Part shown: positions 1-8,723 of the stretch, piece by piece
How the letters are laid out: each line of letters begins with the position of its first letter
How positions within the stretch are numbered: the stretch's first letter is position 1
Made by a program: the position numbers and the translations under genes
The notes under the pieces: generated by a model
Database searches by the model: none
Seen by the model: the letters and a program-made list of their open reading frames with translations, nothing else
Told to the model about the DNA's origin: nothing
Assembly: GCA_001899715.1 (NCBI GenBank)
Contig: MKWI01000015.1
Coordinates: 49,994 to 113,993, forward strand
DNA length: 64,000 bases
Reading direction: 5' to 3'
Source: Sphingobium sp. 66-54
GTDB lineage: Bacteria; Pseudomonadota; Alphaproteobacteria; Sphingomonadales; Sphingomonadaceae

Positions 1-135
1 ACGGCGGCGCAGAAAGCCCGGCGCGGGAGTTCGCGGGTCGTCGCGTTGAAACATTGCCGCAGACCCTGCCAGCCGATGCGCGGATCGGCAAGCACTTGCG
101 GGTTACGGTGTCGCCGTGGCGTGGGCTAGCAAACC

Positions 136-163
136 ACGTGCTCCTGCCTACGCAGGAGCACGT
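136..163. repeat. Dispersed palindromic repeat family 1, short copy
   Basis: A perfect 12-bp inverted repeat (136-147 and 152-163, arm ACGTGCTCCTGC) with a 4-base loop lies just downstream of surE. No T-run follows on either strand, so it is unlikely to be an intrinsic terminator by itself. The same GTGCTCCTGC...GCAGGAGCAC core recurs at about 4.0, 8.1, 22.3 and 25.8 kb, which identifies it as one member of a dispersed intergenic repeat family. Confidence 0.75.
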
Positions 164-192
164 CATTGTCGGAAAGCGGCCGCCTCTGCCCC

Positions 193-966
193 TCAGCCGA
201 GCGCGCCGTCCAACGTGGCTTGTAGCGCGGTCAGCGAGGCGTCGTGGGTCAGGTCGAAGTGGAGCGGGGTGACGGAGATATAGCCATCCGCCACCGCCGC
301 GAGGTCGCTCGCTTCGGGCGTCGAGTCGCTGTGGTCGAGCCCGAACCAGAAATAGTCGTAGCCGCGTGGGTCTGTGCCCTTGACGATGCGGGTGCGCTCG
401 ACATCGTGGAAGCCCTGCCGCACCACCTTCACGCCCTTGATCGCCTCGGGCGGCAGGGCCGGGAAGTTGACGTTGACGAGCGTTTTGGGCGTCTCAGCGC
501 GGGCGAGGAGGGCGCGGACGACCCGCTCACCCCAGACCTCCGCCGCCTCGAAGGGGACCGCGTCGCCCGCCGCCTCACGTGCATAGACCTGGCTGAGCGC
601 GATCGAACGCACGCCGGAGATGGCGCCCTCCATCGCCGCGGAGACGGTACCGGAATAGGTCACGTCCTCGCCGAGATTGGCGCCCCGATTGACGCCGGAG
701 AGCAGCAGGTCCGGCCGCCGGTCCTTCATTAGATGGCCGATGGCGAGCGCGACCGCGTCGGTCGGTGTGCCCGAGACGCTGTAATGCTGCGGCCCGTGCC
801 GGCGGATGCGCAACGGATGCGCGAGGGTAAGGCTGTGGCCGGCGCCGGACTGTTCCTCCATCGGCGCGACGATCCAGATATCGTCCGAGAAAGCGCGCGC
901 GATTGCCTCCAGCACCTTGAGGCCGGGGGCGTGGATGCCATCGTCGTTGGTGAGCAGGATGCGCAT
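193..966 (-). CDS. surE: 5'/3'-nucleotidase SurE
   Basis: SurE removes phosphate from nucleoside 5'- and 3'-monophosphates and is a cytoplasmic housekeeping phosphatase. The 257-residue product opens with [15 protein letters not shown], the metal-binding DD signature of the family, and carries the SGVNRGANLGEDVTYSGT loop near residue 90 that supplies further metal ligands and substrate contacts. Length is normal for the family. The ATG shares one base with the serS stop codon (TGATG), so translation is probably coupled to serS. Confidence 0.95.
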   Translation of the reverse strand: MRILLTNDDGIHAPGLKVLEAIARAFSDDIWIVAPMEEQSGAGHSLTLAHPLRIRRHGPQHYSVSGTPTDAVALAIGHLMKDRRPDLLLSGVNRGANLGEDVTYSGTVSAAMEGAISGVRSIALSQVYAREAAGDAVPFEAAEVWGERVVRALLARAETPKTLVNVNFPALPPEAIKGVKVVRQGFHDVERTRIVKGTDPRGYDYFWFGLDHSDSTPEASDLAAVADGYISVTPLHFDLTHDASLTALQATLDGALG

Positions 967-2243
967 CAGCGCGGTGTCAGCGTGGTAAGGCCGCCGGTAT
1001 AGGGATGCAGCGCTTCGGGGATAGTCACGCTGCCGTCCGCATTCTGGTAATTCTCCAGCACCGCCACCAGCGTGCGGCCGACCGCGAGGCCGGAGCCGTT
1101 GAGCGTGTGGACGAAGCGCGTGCCCTTCTCGCCCTCCGGCCGGTAGCGGGCGTTCATGCGCCGCGCCTGGAAATCGTCGCAGGTCGAGATGGAGCTGATC
1201 TCGCGATAGACACCCTGGCTCGGCAGCCAGACTTCGAGATCGAAGGTCTTGGCGGCGGAGAAGCCCATGTCGCCGGTGCAGAGCAGCACGCGGCGATAGG
1301 GCAGGCCCAGCGCTTCGAGGATCCCTTGCGCGGAAGCGACCATATGGGCGTGCTCGGCTGCTGCCTGCTCGGGCGTGGCGATGGCGACCAGCTCGACCTT
1401 CTCGAACTGGTGCTGGCGGATGAAGCCGCGCGTGTCGCGTCCGGCGGCGCCGGCCTCCGAGCGGAAGCAGGGGGTGAGCGCGGTGAAGCGCAGGGGGAGA
1501 TCGGCCTCGCCTAGAAACTTATCACGTACGATATTGGTGAGGCTGACCTCGGCGGTCGGGATGAGCCAGTGGCCGGTGGTGGTGCGGAACAGGTCCTCGG
1601 CGAACTTGGGGAGCTGGCCAGTGCCGAACACCGCATCGTCACGCACCAGCAGCGGTGGGTTCACTTCTTCATAGCCGTTCGCGCCGGTCTGCCGATCCAA
1701 CATGAACTGCGCGATGGCGCGGTGGAGGCGGGCCATGCCGCCGCGCAGCGCGGCGAAGCGGGCGCCGGACATGGCGGCGGCCGCCTCGAAATCCAGCCCC
1801 AGCGCTGGGCCGAAATCTGCATGGTCCTGCGGCGTGAAATCGAAGGTGCGCGGTGTGCCCCAGCGATGCTCCTCGACATTGGCGGTCTCGTCCGCCCCGT
1901 CCGGCACATCGGCGGCGGGGAGGTTGGGGATGGCGGCGAGGCGCGTTTGCAGCGCCTCGGCCAGCGTGCGCTCCTCGGCTTCCAGCTCGGGCAGGCGGGC
2001 CTTGAGCGCCGCGACCTCGGCCTTCAGCGTCTCGGCCGTGGCGGTGTCGCCCTTCGCCATCGCCTGGCCGATCGCCTTGCTGGCCTCGTTGCGGCGGGCG
2101 AGCCCCTCTTGCAGCGCGGTCGAAACGGCGCGCCAGCGTGCGTCCTCCTCGACGAGGGCTGCGCCGAGCGGGGCGAGGCCGCGGCGGGCGAGGGCGGCGT
2201 CGAACCCGGCGGGATTGTCGCGGATGAGCTTGATGTCGTGCAT
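966..2243 (-). CDS. serS: Serine--tRNA ligase
   Basis: Charges tRNA-Ser (and tRNA-Sec where present) with serine. From the chosen ATG the product is 425 residues, the usual bacterial length, starting [18 protein letters not shown], which is the conserved beginning of the N-terminal coiled-coil arm. Class II synthetase motif 2 is visible ([20 protein letters not shown]) and motif 3 near the C-terminus ([18 protein letters not shown]). The reading frame stays open about 99 codons upstream to 2540, but that extension is low-complexity and proline/arginine-rich, so it was rejected. The gene ends one base inside surE. Confidence 0.95.
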   Translation of the reverse strand: MHDIKLIRDNPAGFDAALARRGLAPLGAALVEEDARWRAVSTALQEGLARRNEASKAIGQAMAKGDTATAETLKAEVAALKARLPELEAEERTLAEALQTRLAAIPNLPAADVPDGADETANVEEHRWGTPRTFDFTPQDHADFGPALGLDFEAAAAMSGARFAALRGGMARLHRAIAQFMLDRQTGANGYEEVNPPLLVRDDAVFGTGQLPKFAEDLFRTTTGHWLIPTAEVSLTNIVRDKFLGEADLPLRFTALTPCFRSEAGAAGRDTRGFIRQHQFEKVELVAIATPEQAAAEHAHMVASAQGILEALGLPYRRVLLCTGDMGFSAAKTFDLEVWLPSQGVYREISSISTCDDFQARRMNARYRPEGEKGTRFVHTLNGSGLAVGRTLVAVLENYQNADGSVTIPEALHPYTGGLTTLTPR

Positions 2244-2833
2244 GGGCGCAAGCCTATGCCCCGCCGCTGACGGCCGATCAAGCGCGCAGGCGGACGCGGG
2301 CGCCCGGGGCGCCGTTGCAGGCGTGCGATTCGGCTGCGGCGGTGCCGGGGTGGGGGAAGCCGTGGCCCGTTCCAGAAGCGGGATGCTGCCCGTTGGGGGT
2401 AGGAGAGGATAGGGTGCCCCATCCGCGCGCCGGGGTGTGGCGGCCCCGTTGCTGGCGGCGTCAGAACAGCAGTTCTTCCTCGCCGGACCGGAGCGTGTTT
2501 GCCCATGTCGTCGCTGTGTCGAGGAGCGGCTGATTGTCAATCAAACCGGTTGATGGCTCTTTATTCGGCTGGCGCTCTATTTGGTGGTAGCGCCGGGCGA
2601 CTTAATTGATTCAGATTTCGTTCATCATCAGGAACGGCCGTTGCAATAATGAATGCACCGACTCATCGCCATATCTCACCATGATTGTGCGCCGCCGCAA
2701 AAATATGCGACGAAGCGTTATCCAAGGCTGCTTAAACAGTGCTTGTTTCGCTCCGGGCGGGGCATTATAGGCCCGCGCCGGAGCCGCTGGAAACAAGGTG
2801 TGCCCGGTGAGGCGTGAACCTGCGGAGAAATGG
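2244..2833. other. Intergenic region between serS and dksA
   Basis: This divergent gap of about 590 bases separates serS (-) from dksA (+). The serS-proximal half is GC-rich with spurious open frames. The section from about 2530 to 2760 is clearly richer in A+T, as expected for promoter DNA. I see no credible gene in it. Confidence 0.5.
2743..2771 (+). promoter_or_regulatory. Possible sigma-70-type promoter for dksA
   Basis: TTGTTT (2743-2748) and TATAGG (2766-2771) are separated by 17 bases, in the A+T-richer DNA upstream of dksA. The -35 match is partial. Predicted transcription start is about 55 bases before the dksA ATG. This is a reading of spacing and hexamers only. Confidence 0.3.
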
Positions 2834-3301
2834 ATGGCGACGTTCGTGAGTTCGTCTGAGGACAAGGCGCCGAATGCGAAAGGCGCGCGGATCGAATTGC
2901 CCGAGGGTTATCGGCCATCCGCGGATGAAGAGTTCATGGGGCCGCTGCAGCAGGAATATTTCCGCCGCCGCCTGCTCGACTGGAAAAAGGAAATCCTCTC
3001 CGAAGCGGAGGGGACGCTGGCGGTGCTGCAAAGCGAACCGCTGCGCGAGCCCGACCTCAACGATCGCGCCTCCAGCGAGACCGACTGGTCGATCGAGCTG
3101 CGCACGCGCGACCGGCAGCGCAAGCTGATCGCCAAGATCGACGCGGCGATCCGCCGGATCGACGAAGGCGAATATGGCTATTGCGAAGTCACCGGCGAGC
3201 CCATCTCGCTCGGCCGGCTGGAAGCCCGCCCGATCGCGACGATGACGCTGGAAGCGCAGGAGCGGCACGAGCGGCAGGAAAAAGTCTCGCGCGACGATTG
3301 A
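2834..3301 (+). CDS. dksA: DksA-family RNA polymerase-binding transcription factor, cysteine-poor finger
   Basis: DksA inserts a coiled coil into the RNA polymerase secondary channel and, with ppGpp, retunes promoters such as rRNA operons. The 155-residue product has the charged helical region (about residues 30-100) and the C-terminal globular segment GEYGYCEVTGEPISLGRLEA. Only one of the four zinc-finger cysteines remains: the first pair reads C-x2-T and the second pair is missing, so this is a zinc-independent type. The start at 2834 follows GGAG with 6-base spacing; an upstream in-frame start at 2798 adds 12 unconserved residues. Confidence 0.9.
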   Translation: MATFVSSSEDKAPNAKGARIELPEGYRPSADEEFMGPLQQEYFRRRLLDWKKEILSEAEGTLAVLQSEPLREPDLNDRASSETDWSIELRTRDRQRKLIAKIDAAIRRIDEGEYGYCEVTGEPISLGRLEARPIATMTLEAQERHERQEKVSRDD

Positions 3302-3398
3302 AGGCCGCCGCACGCGGCAACGCAACGGGAATGGAACCAAATGGCGCTGGGGAGCATATTAAGGAAATCTCCAGCCTTTTTTGTGTTATGCATTGAAA

Positions 3399-3794
3399 AT
3401 GGTCGCATCTGATCCGACGGCACCTCCACAGGACGGGCCGGAGGGCGGTGAAGCTCGGCGCGCCGCCAAACGCGATAGCCTGTTCCTCCTCGCGGTGTTG
3501 ACCGACGAGGCGGGCGCGTCGCGCGGGAATGCGCGCGTGCGAAACCTCTCCGAAACCGGCTTGATGGCGGATTGCGAACTGAGCTTCCGCGCGGGCGACC
3601 GGCTGGTCGTGCATCTGCGCGGCATTGGCGAGGTGGCCGGCGCGGTCGCCTGGGCTAATGAGAGCCGCATCGGCATGATGTTCGACCACCGCATCAATCC
3701 GCAGGCCGCGCGCAAGCCCGTGACCGGTAGCACGAGCCATCAGGTGCCCGATCATCTGCGGCCGGTGCCGGGCTCCTTCCGGTTCCGGCGCTGA
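3399..3794 (+). CDS. PilZ domain protein (putative c-di-GMP receptor)
   Basis: PilZ domains bind cyclic di-GMP and transmit it to motility, exopolysaccharide or cell-cycle targets. The 131-residue product is essentially a single PilZ domain: an AKRDSLF segment stands where the RxxxR motif is expected, followed by VRNLSETGLMAD, matching the (D/N)xSxxG motif, then a beta-rich stretch (GDRLVVHLRGIGEVAGAVAW). The N-terminal arginine motif is incomplete, so ligand binding is uncertain. The ATG at 3399 was preferred to an in-frame TTG at 3381. Neither has a strong ribosome binding site. Confidence 0.75.
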   Translation: MVASDPTAPPQDGPEGGEARRAAKRDSLFLLAVLTDEAGASRGNARVRNLSETGLMADCELSFRAGDRLVVHLRGIGEVAGAVAWANESRIGMMFDHRINPQAARKPVTGSTSHQVPDHLRPVPGSFRFRR

Positions 3795-4415
3795 GGGTAT
3801 GGGGAGCGTCACGGGCGGCCGAAGACGGCGGGCCGGGTGAGGCTGTATAGAGCATGGCCCGATCAGATTGAATCGGAACATGCGCAATATTTCCTCGTTT
3901 TTCCCCATTTTCCGAGTCGCCGGATGAAGCCATTTGACTCGAAAATACTCTGGGCTCGCGATCGGCGTTTCGTGGGAGGTCGTATCCGTGAAAGCGACGG
4001 CAGGAGCCTAGAGCCCAGCCGCAGTGCCGTATCGCCCTGGGCTCCTGCCTGCGCAGGAGCACATGTCGTTCGAAAGAGCCACGGCGTGGGTAGCGGGATG
4101 GCTGCGGAGGCGCGTTCAGCGTGATGGTGAGTGACGTGGGAACCGGTCCGCCCTTGCGCATTTGGGGCGGCGATTTTTCCCTTCCACCGTCCTGCGGATG
4201 GCTCCCGGCTCCAAGGCAAGCGCGGGGAGGATCTTCGGGCGCGGTACCCGTGTGGCTTCGCGGCTGGGGGGAGAAAGAAAAGGCGGAGGAGAGCTGCCAC
4301 GGTGGGCGCTCGATCCTCCGCTTGTCTCGCTACGCGTGCCGGTTTTGCCGGCGGCTCCCTCTCCGAATAATCTTGTTATGCGCGCGGGACGGGGCTGCGT
4401 AGGGCATCGGCGCGC
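3795..4415. other. Gene-poor interval carrying a family 1 repeat
   Basis: About 620 bases with no convincing gene. It contains one full copy of dispersed repeat family 1 (3999-4063). The open frames here are arginine/alanine-rich products of high GC content. Confidence 0.5.
3999..4063. repeat. Dispersed repeat family 1, full copy
   Basis: The unit reads GCAGGAGCCTAGAGCCCAGC, then a variable centre, then CCCTGGGCTCCTGCCTGCGC and GGAGCAC. The GAGCCCAG and CTGGGCTC blocks are inverted copies of each other, giving a large imperfect hairpin, with an extra short GCTCCTGC/GCAGGAGC hairpin at the right end. The same layout occurs at 8131-8208, 22307-22377 and 25753-25830. Confidence 0.8.
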
Positions 4416-4450
4416 AAAAAAAAAGGGCTGATCTCGTGAGAGACCAGCCC
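4416..4450 (-). terminator. Rho-independent terminator
   Basis: The stem pairs GGGCTG with CAGCCC and TCTC with GAGA, with one A-C mismatch and a 4-base loop. On the - strand it is followed by nine consecutive T (A-run at 4416-4424 on the + strand), a textbook intrinsic terminator. It ends the candidate small RNA at 4416-4487. Confidence 0.85.
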
Positions 4451-4487
4451 ATTTGAGTCTTAGGAGAGGATGCCTGAAAGGCAGGTT
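4416..4487 (-). ncRNA. Candidate small RNA with exposed anti-Shine-Dalgarno motif
   Basis: Read on the - strand this is: a possible -10 hexamer TATGCT (4499-4494), a small perfect hairpin TGCCT-TTC-AGGCA (4483-4471), an unpaired stretch UCCUCUCCUA (4470-4461), then a strong GC hairpin ending in nine U (4450-4416). No gene lies immediately upstream on this strand, so the terminator needs a transcript of its own. The hairpin, pyrimidine-rich anti-SD loop, terminator layout is typical of Hfq-dependent alphaproteobacterial sRNAs that block ribosome binding sites. Start and expression are inferred. Confidence 0.5.
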
Positions 4488-4499
4488 CTGGTTAGCATA

Positions 4500-4975
4500 T
4501 CGGAAATTTGCTGCAAGTGCGAAAATACAGAATCAAGATGCAAAAAATGCAATCAAATTATAATCACCTGAATTATCTACATAAAAACTCTAAATGCGAA
4601 TAGGTTGCATATAGGATTACAGTATCCTTTCATTCCTCTCGCTATCGCGAAATTGATCTGATGCCGCTTTGTTGCGAGTGCGATGGAGCGATAAATCGGC
4701 CGGATCGTGCGATGGGAGGAAGGCTGCCAGCCGCTTTTCCGTAGCGTCTTGCGGTTTTCTGGCCCGTTTTGGAGTGCGAATCGGGCCTGTGTCTGGATCT
4801 GGCAGTGAGAGTGCGGCCGATTCTGCCCCCGAGTCGGTTATCGATTGGAGCATTCTTCCGGCCGCCGCCGCACCGCCGGGATGTGGCCAGCGCCGCTCCC
4901 ACATGTCTCGACTGCCTCGGTCCGGCCGGAGAAGATCGAACCGGCCTTGCTTCCACCGCCGCTCCCGGCCGTGCT
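4500..4975. other. Intergenic region downstream of ypfJ; no gene seen
   Basis: The part from 4500 to 4620 is strikingly A+T-rich for this genome and may hold the promoter of the candidate small RNA. The remainder to 4975 is GC-rich, with only arginine-rich spurious frames. I cannot support a protein-coding gene. Confidence 0.45.
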
Positions 4976-5866
4976 CTAGCGGCCGGCCCCGAAGGTATCG
5001 CACGCGGCCGGGTCGCCGGTTTCCAGCCCGCGCCGCAGCCACGCCATGCGCTGCTCGCTGGAGCCGTGGGTGAAGCTGTCCGGCATCGGGCGCTGGCCTG
5101 CCTGGCGCTGGAGCGTATCGTCGCCGATTGCCTCGGCCGCGCGCAGCCCCTCCTCCATGTCGCCCGCTTCCATCAGGCCGGTGCGCTTGCCCCAGACGCC
5201 CGCATAGCAATCCGCCTGCAACTCCACCTTCACCTGCATGGCGTTGGCCTGCGCCTCGCCGGCGCTGCGCTGCGCCTGGTTCACCTGCGCGAGCGTGCCC
5301 TCCAGATCCTGAATGTGATGGCCGACCTCATGCGCGATGACATAAGCCTGCGCGAAGTCGCCCGGCGCGCCGAAGCGCTGGCGCAGCTCGGCGAAGAAAT
5401 CGGTATCGAGATAGATCTTCTTGTCGAGCGGGCAGTAGAACGGCCCCATCGCCGCCTGCGCCGCGCCGCAGCCCGAGCGCCCCGACTGCGAGTAAAAGGA
5501 GAGGACGGTCGGCGTATATTGCTGGCCGTGCTCGCGGAAGACGTCGCCCCACACGCGCTCGGTGGTGCCCAGCACCTTGAGCGAGAAGCTCTGCACGTCG
5601 GTGAGTTGCCCTTGCTGCCCCGCCGGCGCGCCCTGTTGCACCGGGGCGCCCGAATCGCCGCCGGTCAGCAAGCCGCCGCCGCTGAAGTTGAGGAAGGCCA
5701 GCACCGCCAGTGCGATGACGATGCCGGTGCAGCCGAACTTGCTGCCGATGAGCGGCAGCAGCATACTCACCATATTGCCGCCGCCACCACCGCCGAAGCC
5801 GCCCAATCCACCGCCGCCGCGCTGGATCTCGTAGTTGCTGCTTTCCTCCTGATCGTCGAGCCGCAT
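4976..5866 (-). CDS. ypfJ: Neutral zinc metallopeptidase, YpfJ family
   Basis: A membrane-anchored zinc metalloprotease of the YpfJ/KPN_02809 family; its physiological substrates are unclear. The 296-residue product has a glycine-rich N-terminus (GGGGLGGFGGGGGG), one hydrophobic anchor (MLPLIGSKFGCTGIVIALAV, around residues 35-60), and the gluzincin-type motif AYVIAHEVGHHIQDLEG in the middle, supplying the two zinc histidines and catalytic glutamate. The ATG at 5866, starting MRLDDQEES, is preferred to 5947 because the extra N-terminus is unconserved in character. Length agrees with E. coli YpfJ. Confidence 0.9.
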   Translation of the reverse strand: MRLDDQEESSNYEIQRGGGGLGGFGGGGGGNMVSMLLPLIGSKFGCTGIVIALAVLAFLNFSGGGLLTGGDSGAPVQQGAPAGQQGQLTDVQSFSLKVLGTTERVWGDVFREHGQQYTPTVLSFYSQSGRSGCGAAQAAMGPFYCPLDKKIYLDTDFFAELRQRFGAPGDFAQAYVIAHEVGHHIQDLEGTLAQVNQAQRSAGEAQANAMQVKVELQADCYAGVWGKRTGLMEAGDMEEGLRAAEAIGDDTLQRQAGQRPMPDSFTHGSSEQRMAWLRRGLETGDPAACDTFGAGR

Positions 5867-6024
5867 GGCCACGGTCCTTCCGCACGCTGGATTGCCTGCG
5901 CAGCCTAGGGAAAGCCGGCGGCCAAGAAAAGAGGCGAGCATGCACAAGGCGTTGCGGCGGCGTAGATCGTTTCTAGTCCCCGCCGGGTGGCGTCGGCTCC
6001 AAAAATGTTATATTGCACCGCACC

Positions 6025-7203
6025 ATGGATATGCCGAAGAAGCCGGGGCGCCGCGGTCATGCGCCGATGCCCCTGCCGGATCAGGTGGCGCTCGTGCTGC
6101 AAGGGGGCGGCGCGCTCGGCTCCTACCAGGCCGGCGTCGTCGAGCGCCTCGCGCAACTGGATATCGCCATCGACTGGGTGGCCGGCATTTCGATCGGCGC
6201 GGTCAACGCCGCGCTGATCGCGGGCAATCCGCCCGAGCGGCGGATCGAGCGGCTGATCCGCTTCTGGGAGCTGGTGAGCGGCGGCTTGCCCAATTTCTGC
6301 CTGCCGGACGTGCACGACCTGCGCGAGGCGGCGCATCTGATGGCGGCGGGCGCCGTGGCGCTGTGGGGCATTCCCGGCTTCTTCCGCCCGCATTGGCTGC
6401 CGAGCTGGCTCGCCCCGGCCGGCGCGCCCGAGGCACTGAGCTATTATGACGCCTCGCCGCTGCGCGAGACGCTGGACGAGCTGGTCGACTGGGAGCGGGT
6501 CAATTTCGGCCCGACCCGCTTCTCGGTCGGCGCGGTCGACATCGAAAACGGCAATTTCGTCTATTTCGACAATCAGGACCCGCAGTGGCGCGGCAAGATC
6601 GACGCGCGGCATGTGATGGCGTCGGGTGCGCTGCCGCCCGGCCTGCCGCCGGTGGAGATAGACGGGCGGCATTATTGGGACGGCGGCCTCGTCTCCAACA
6701 CGCCGCTCGCCCATGTGCTCGACCACCAGACCGGCGACCTGCTGATCTTCCAGGTCGATCTGTTTCCGGCCGAGGGCCCGCTGCCGAGCGAGATGACCGA
6801 GGTGTGGTCGCGCCAGAAGGACGTGCAATATTCCAGCCGCACCCGGCAGGTGACCGACCGCTATCTGCGTCAGCGCCACGAGCATCTGGCGATCCGCGCG
6901 CTGCTCGATACGCTGCCGGACGACATCGCCGATACGCCGCAGGCGCGGGCGGTGGCGGACATGATCGAGGAGGGCGCGGTCAACATCGTCCACCTCATCT
7001 ACCGCAGCCGCGCGTGGGAGAGCGGGGCGCGCGACTTCGAGTTCTCGCGCGCGACCATGCTCGACCATTGGCAGCAGGGCGGTGATGCCGTCTCGGCGGT
7101 GATCGGCCGGGGCAACCGGCTGATCGCGCAGAACATCGTCAGCGGCAAGAGCGCGGCGTTCGACCTCGCCAACGGGGGCCAGATCAAGGAGAAGCAAGCA
7201 TGA
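6025..7203 (+). CDS. Patatin-like phospholipase
   Basis: A patatin-fold serine hydrolase with the full catalytic set: oxyanion loop QGGGALGSYQAGV, nucleophile elbow GISIGAVNAA (GxSxG), and aspartate in YWDGGLVSNTPL. The roughly 190 residues after the patatin domain look like the C-terminal extension seen in sphingomonad and rhizobial homologues. It overlaps bdhA by ATGA, so the two are probably co-translated. This suggests a role in lipid or polyhydroxybutyrate turnover feeding 3-hydroxybutyrate oxidation, which is inference from the neighbour. The ATG at 6025 was chosen over an in-frame TTG at 6013; neither has a clear ribosome binding site. Confidence 0.85.
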   Translation: MDMPKKPGRRGHAPMPLPDQVALVLQGGGALGSYQAGVVERLAQLDIAIDWVAGISIGAVNAALIAGNPPERRIERLIRFWELVSGGLPNFCLPDVHDLREAAHLMAAGAVALWGIPGFFRPHWLPSWLAPAGAPEALSYYDASPLRETLDELVDWERVNFGPTRFSVGAVDIENGNFVYFDNQDPQWRGKIDARHVMASGALPPGLPPVEIDGRHYWDGGLVSNTPLAHVLDHQTGDLLIFQVDLFPAEGPLPSEMTEVWSRQKDVQYSSRTRQVTDRYLRQRHEHLAIRALLDTLPDDIADTPQARAVADMIEEGAVNIVHLIYRSRAWESGARDFEFSRATMLDHWQQGGDAVSAVIGRGNRLIAQNIVSGKSAAFDLANGGQIKEKQA

Positions 7204-7997
7204 CCCAGTCCCGCACCCTCGACGGCAAGACCGCGCTCGTCACCGGATCGACCTCCGGCATCGGCCTCGCCTACGCCAAGGCGCTGGCCGCGCAAGGCGC
7301 CAATGTCGTCATCAACGGCTTTGGCGAGGCGGACGCCATCGAGACGGAGCGGGTGGCGCTGGAGCAGGCGAGCGGGGCGAAGGCGCTCTATTCGGGGCAC
7401 GATCTCACCAAGCCCGACCAGATCGAGGCGATGATGGCGGAGGCGGCCAAGGCGTTTGGCGGAGTGGATATCCTCGTCAACAATGCCGGAGTGCAGCATG
7501 TCGCGCCGGTTGAGGAGTTCCCCGTCGCCAAGTGGGACCTCATCATCGCGCTCAATCTCACCGCCGCCTTCCACACGACGCGGCTGGCTGTGCCTTATAT
7601 GAAAGAGCGTAAATGGGGGCGGATCATCCAGACCGCCTCGGCCCACAGCCTCGTCGCCTCCCCGTTCAAGAGCGCTTATGTCACCGCCAAGCATGGGCTG
7701 GCCGGCTTCACCAAGACGGTGGCGCTGGAGCTGGCGACATTCGGCGTCACCGCCAACTGCATCTCGCCCGGCTATGTGTGGACGCCGCTGGTCGAGAACC
7801 AGATTCCCGACACGATGAAGGCGCGGGGGCTGACGCGCGAGCAAGTCATCAACGACGTGCTGCTCGCCGGGCAGCCGACCAAGCAGTTCGTCACCGCCGA
7901 GCAGGTCGCGGCCATCGCATTGTTCCTCTGCTCGGACGCGGCGAGCCAGATCACCGGCGCCAACGTCAGCGTGGACGGCGGCTGGACGGCGGGGTGA
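7200..7997 (+). CDS. bdhA: 3-hydroxybutyrate dehydrogenase
   Basis: Oxidises (R)-3-hydroxybutyrate to acetoacetate with NAD in polyhydroxybutyrate and ketone-body catabolism. This is a classical 265-residue SDR with nucleotide motif TGSTSGIG, structural motif NNAGVQHVAPVEEF, and the Ser-Tyr-Lys triad in TASAHSLVASPFKSAYVTAK. The AGVQHV and ISPGYVWTPLVE stretches are typical of BdhA rather than generic SDRs. It is translationally coupled to the patatin gene upstream. Confidence 0.92.
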   Translation: MTQSRTLDGKTALVTGSTSGIGLAYAKALAAQGANVVINGFGEADAIETERVALEQASGAKALYSGHDLTKPDQIEAMMAEAAKAFGGVDILVNNAGVQHVAPVEEFPVAKWDLIIALNLTAAFHTTRLAVPYMKERKWGRIIQTASAHSLVASPFKSAYVTAKHGLAGFTKTVALELATFGVTANCISPGYVWTPLVENQIPDTMKARGLTREQVINDVLLAGQPTKQFVTAEQVAAIALFLCSDAASQITGANVSVDGGWTAG

Positions 7998-8669
7998 GCG
8001 GCGAAACGGGTTCAGGCGAGCGGCGGCAGGGGAAGCCGGCCGGTTGCTGAGCGATTGATCGCGGATAGAGAATGGCGCCGATCCAATGGATTTGGCGCCA
8101 TTCTGCCTTCAACGAACGCCGGGAAAACTTGTTCTCCTGCGAAGGCAGGAGTCCAGGGTCCAGCCGGAGTGTCCTGTCGCCTTGGGCTCCTGTCTTCGCA
8201 GGAGCACGGACGTTGGTGGATGGCTGCGCGGTCTTTCCGGCGTAGAAATGGGAACCCCCTCCACTCTTGCGAGGGGAGGGGGCGGGGTTGGGGAAGAAAC
8301 AGAAGCACTGTGGGAGAGTGCGGGTTTCCAGCACTGTGGGAGCAGCGCTGAGGACGGGTATAGGCCGGACTTGTCACGCGAATTTGTCGGGCAGGGCGAA
8401 GTTTGTATCAAAGTGTCGCAACGCGGCGGCTGCTTGTCTCATGTGATCCCGCCATCGGAATCAGAACTTTGTGCTGATGGATTGTGAACGGAGTCACGCT
8501 CCCTGCCGTTTGCTCTGAGCTTGTCCAGCAAGCCGTGGGTGAAAAATAAGGACGGCCGCCTTCGACCGCTAGCCTGCGGCAGTCGCTTGAAGCGGGCTTC
8601 GGCACGCGCAACGCGAGCAGTCCTGTTTGGACGCAATCCGCTATCGCTTCGGCATCGCACGCAATGACG
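7998..8669. other. Gene-poor interval with a family 1 repeat
   Basis: About 670 bases between bdhA and the terminator of the convergent LigE-like gene. It contains a full copy of repeat family 1 (8131-8208). The remaining sequence shows no gene I can support. Confidence 0.5.
8131..8208. repeat. Dispersed repeat family 1, full copy
   Basis: The left arm CTCCTGCGAAGGCAGGAG is itself a hairpin. It is followed by TCCAGGGTCCAGCC, a short variable centre, GTCGCCTTGGGCTCCTG, and a terminal TCTTCGCAGGAGCACG. This is the most complete copy in the window, showing both end hairpins and the inverted CCAGGG/CTTGGG core. Confidence 0.8.
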
Positions 8670-8701
8670 AGGCCCGGCGCCGCGAGACGCGGGCCGGGCC
8701 T
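8670..8701. terminator. Strong hairpin between convergent regions, probable terminator of the LigE-like gene
   Basis: A 9-bp perfect stem (8670-8678, AGGCCCGGC, with 8693-8701) continues inside as CCGCG-AGA-CGCGG after one bulged base. It starts 22 bases after the stop codon of the LigE-like gene on the - strand. There is no good U-tract, so termination efficiency is uncertain. Confidence 0.5.
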
Positions 8702-8723
8702 CTTGATGTGACGCCGAGCGCGA

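Noticed and set aside
1..54. Possible - strand gene start at 54 (MFQRDDPRTPAPG)
   Set aside because: Only 18 codons visible before the window edge and no recognisable family; cannot be supported.
136..163. Hairpin after surE read as an intrinsic terminator
   Set aside because: No U-tract on either side and the same sequence recurs at several unrelated places, so it was filed as a dispersed repeat.
2244..2540. Long N-terminal extension of serS
   Set aside because: Proline/arginine-rich, unlike seryl-tRNA synthetases; the internal ATG at 2243 gives the family N-terminus and normal length.
4617..5210. - strand ORF overlapping the 3' end of ypfJ
   Set aside because: Arginine/glycine-rich shadow frame over ypfJ and the GC-rich spacer; no motif or ribosome site.
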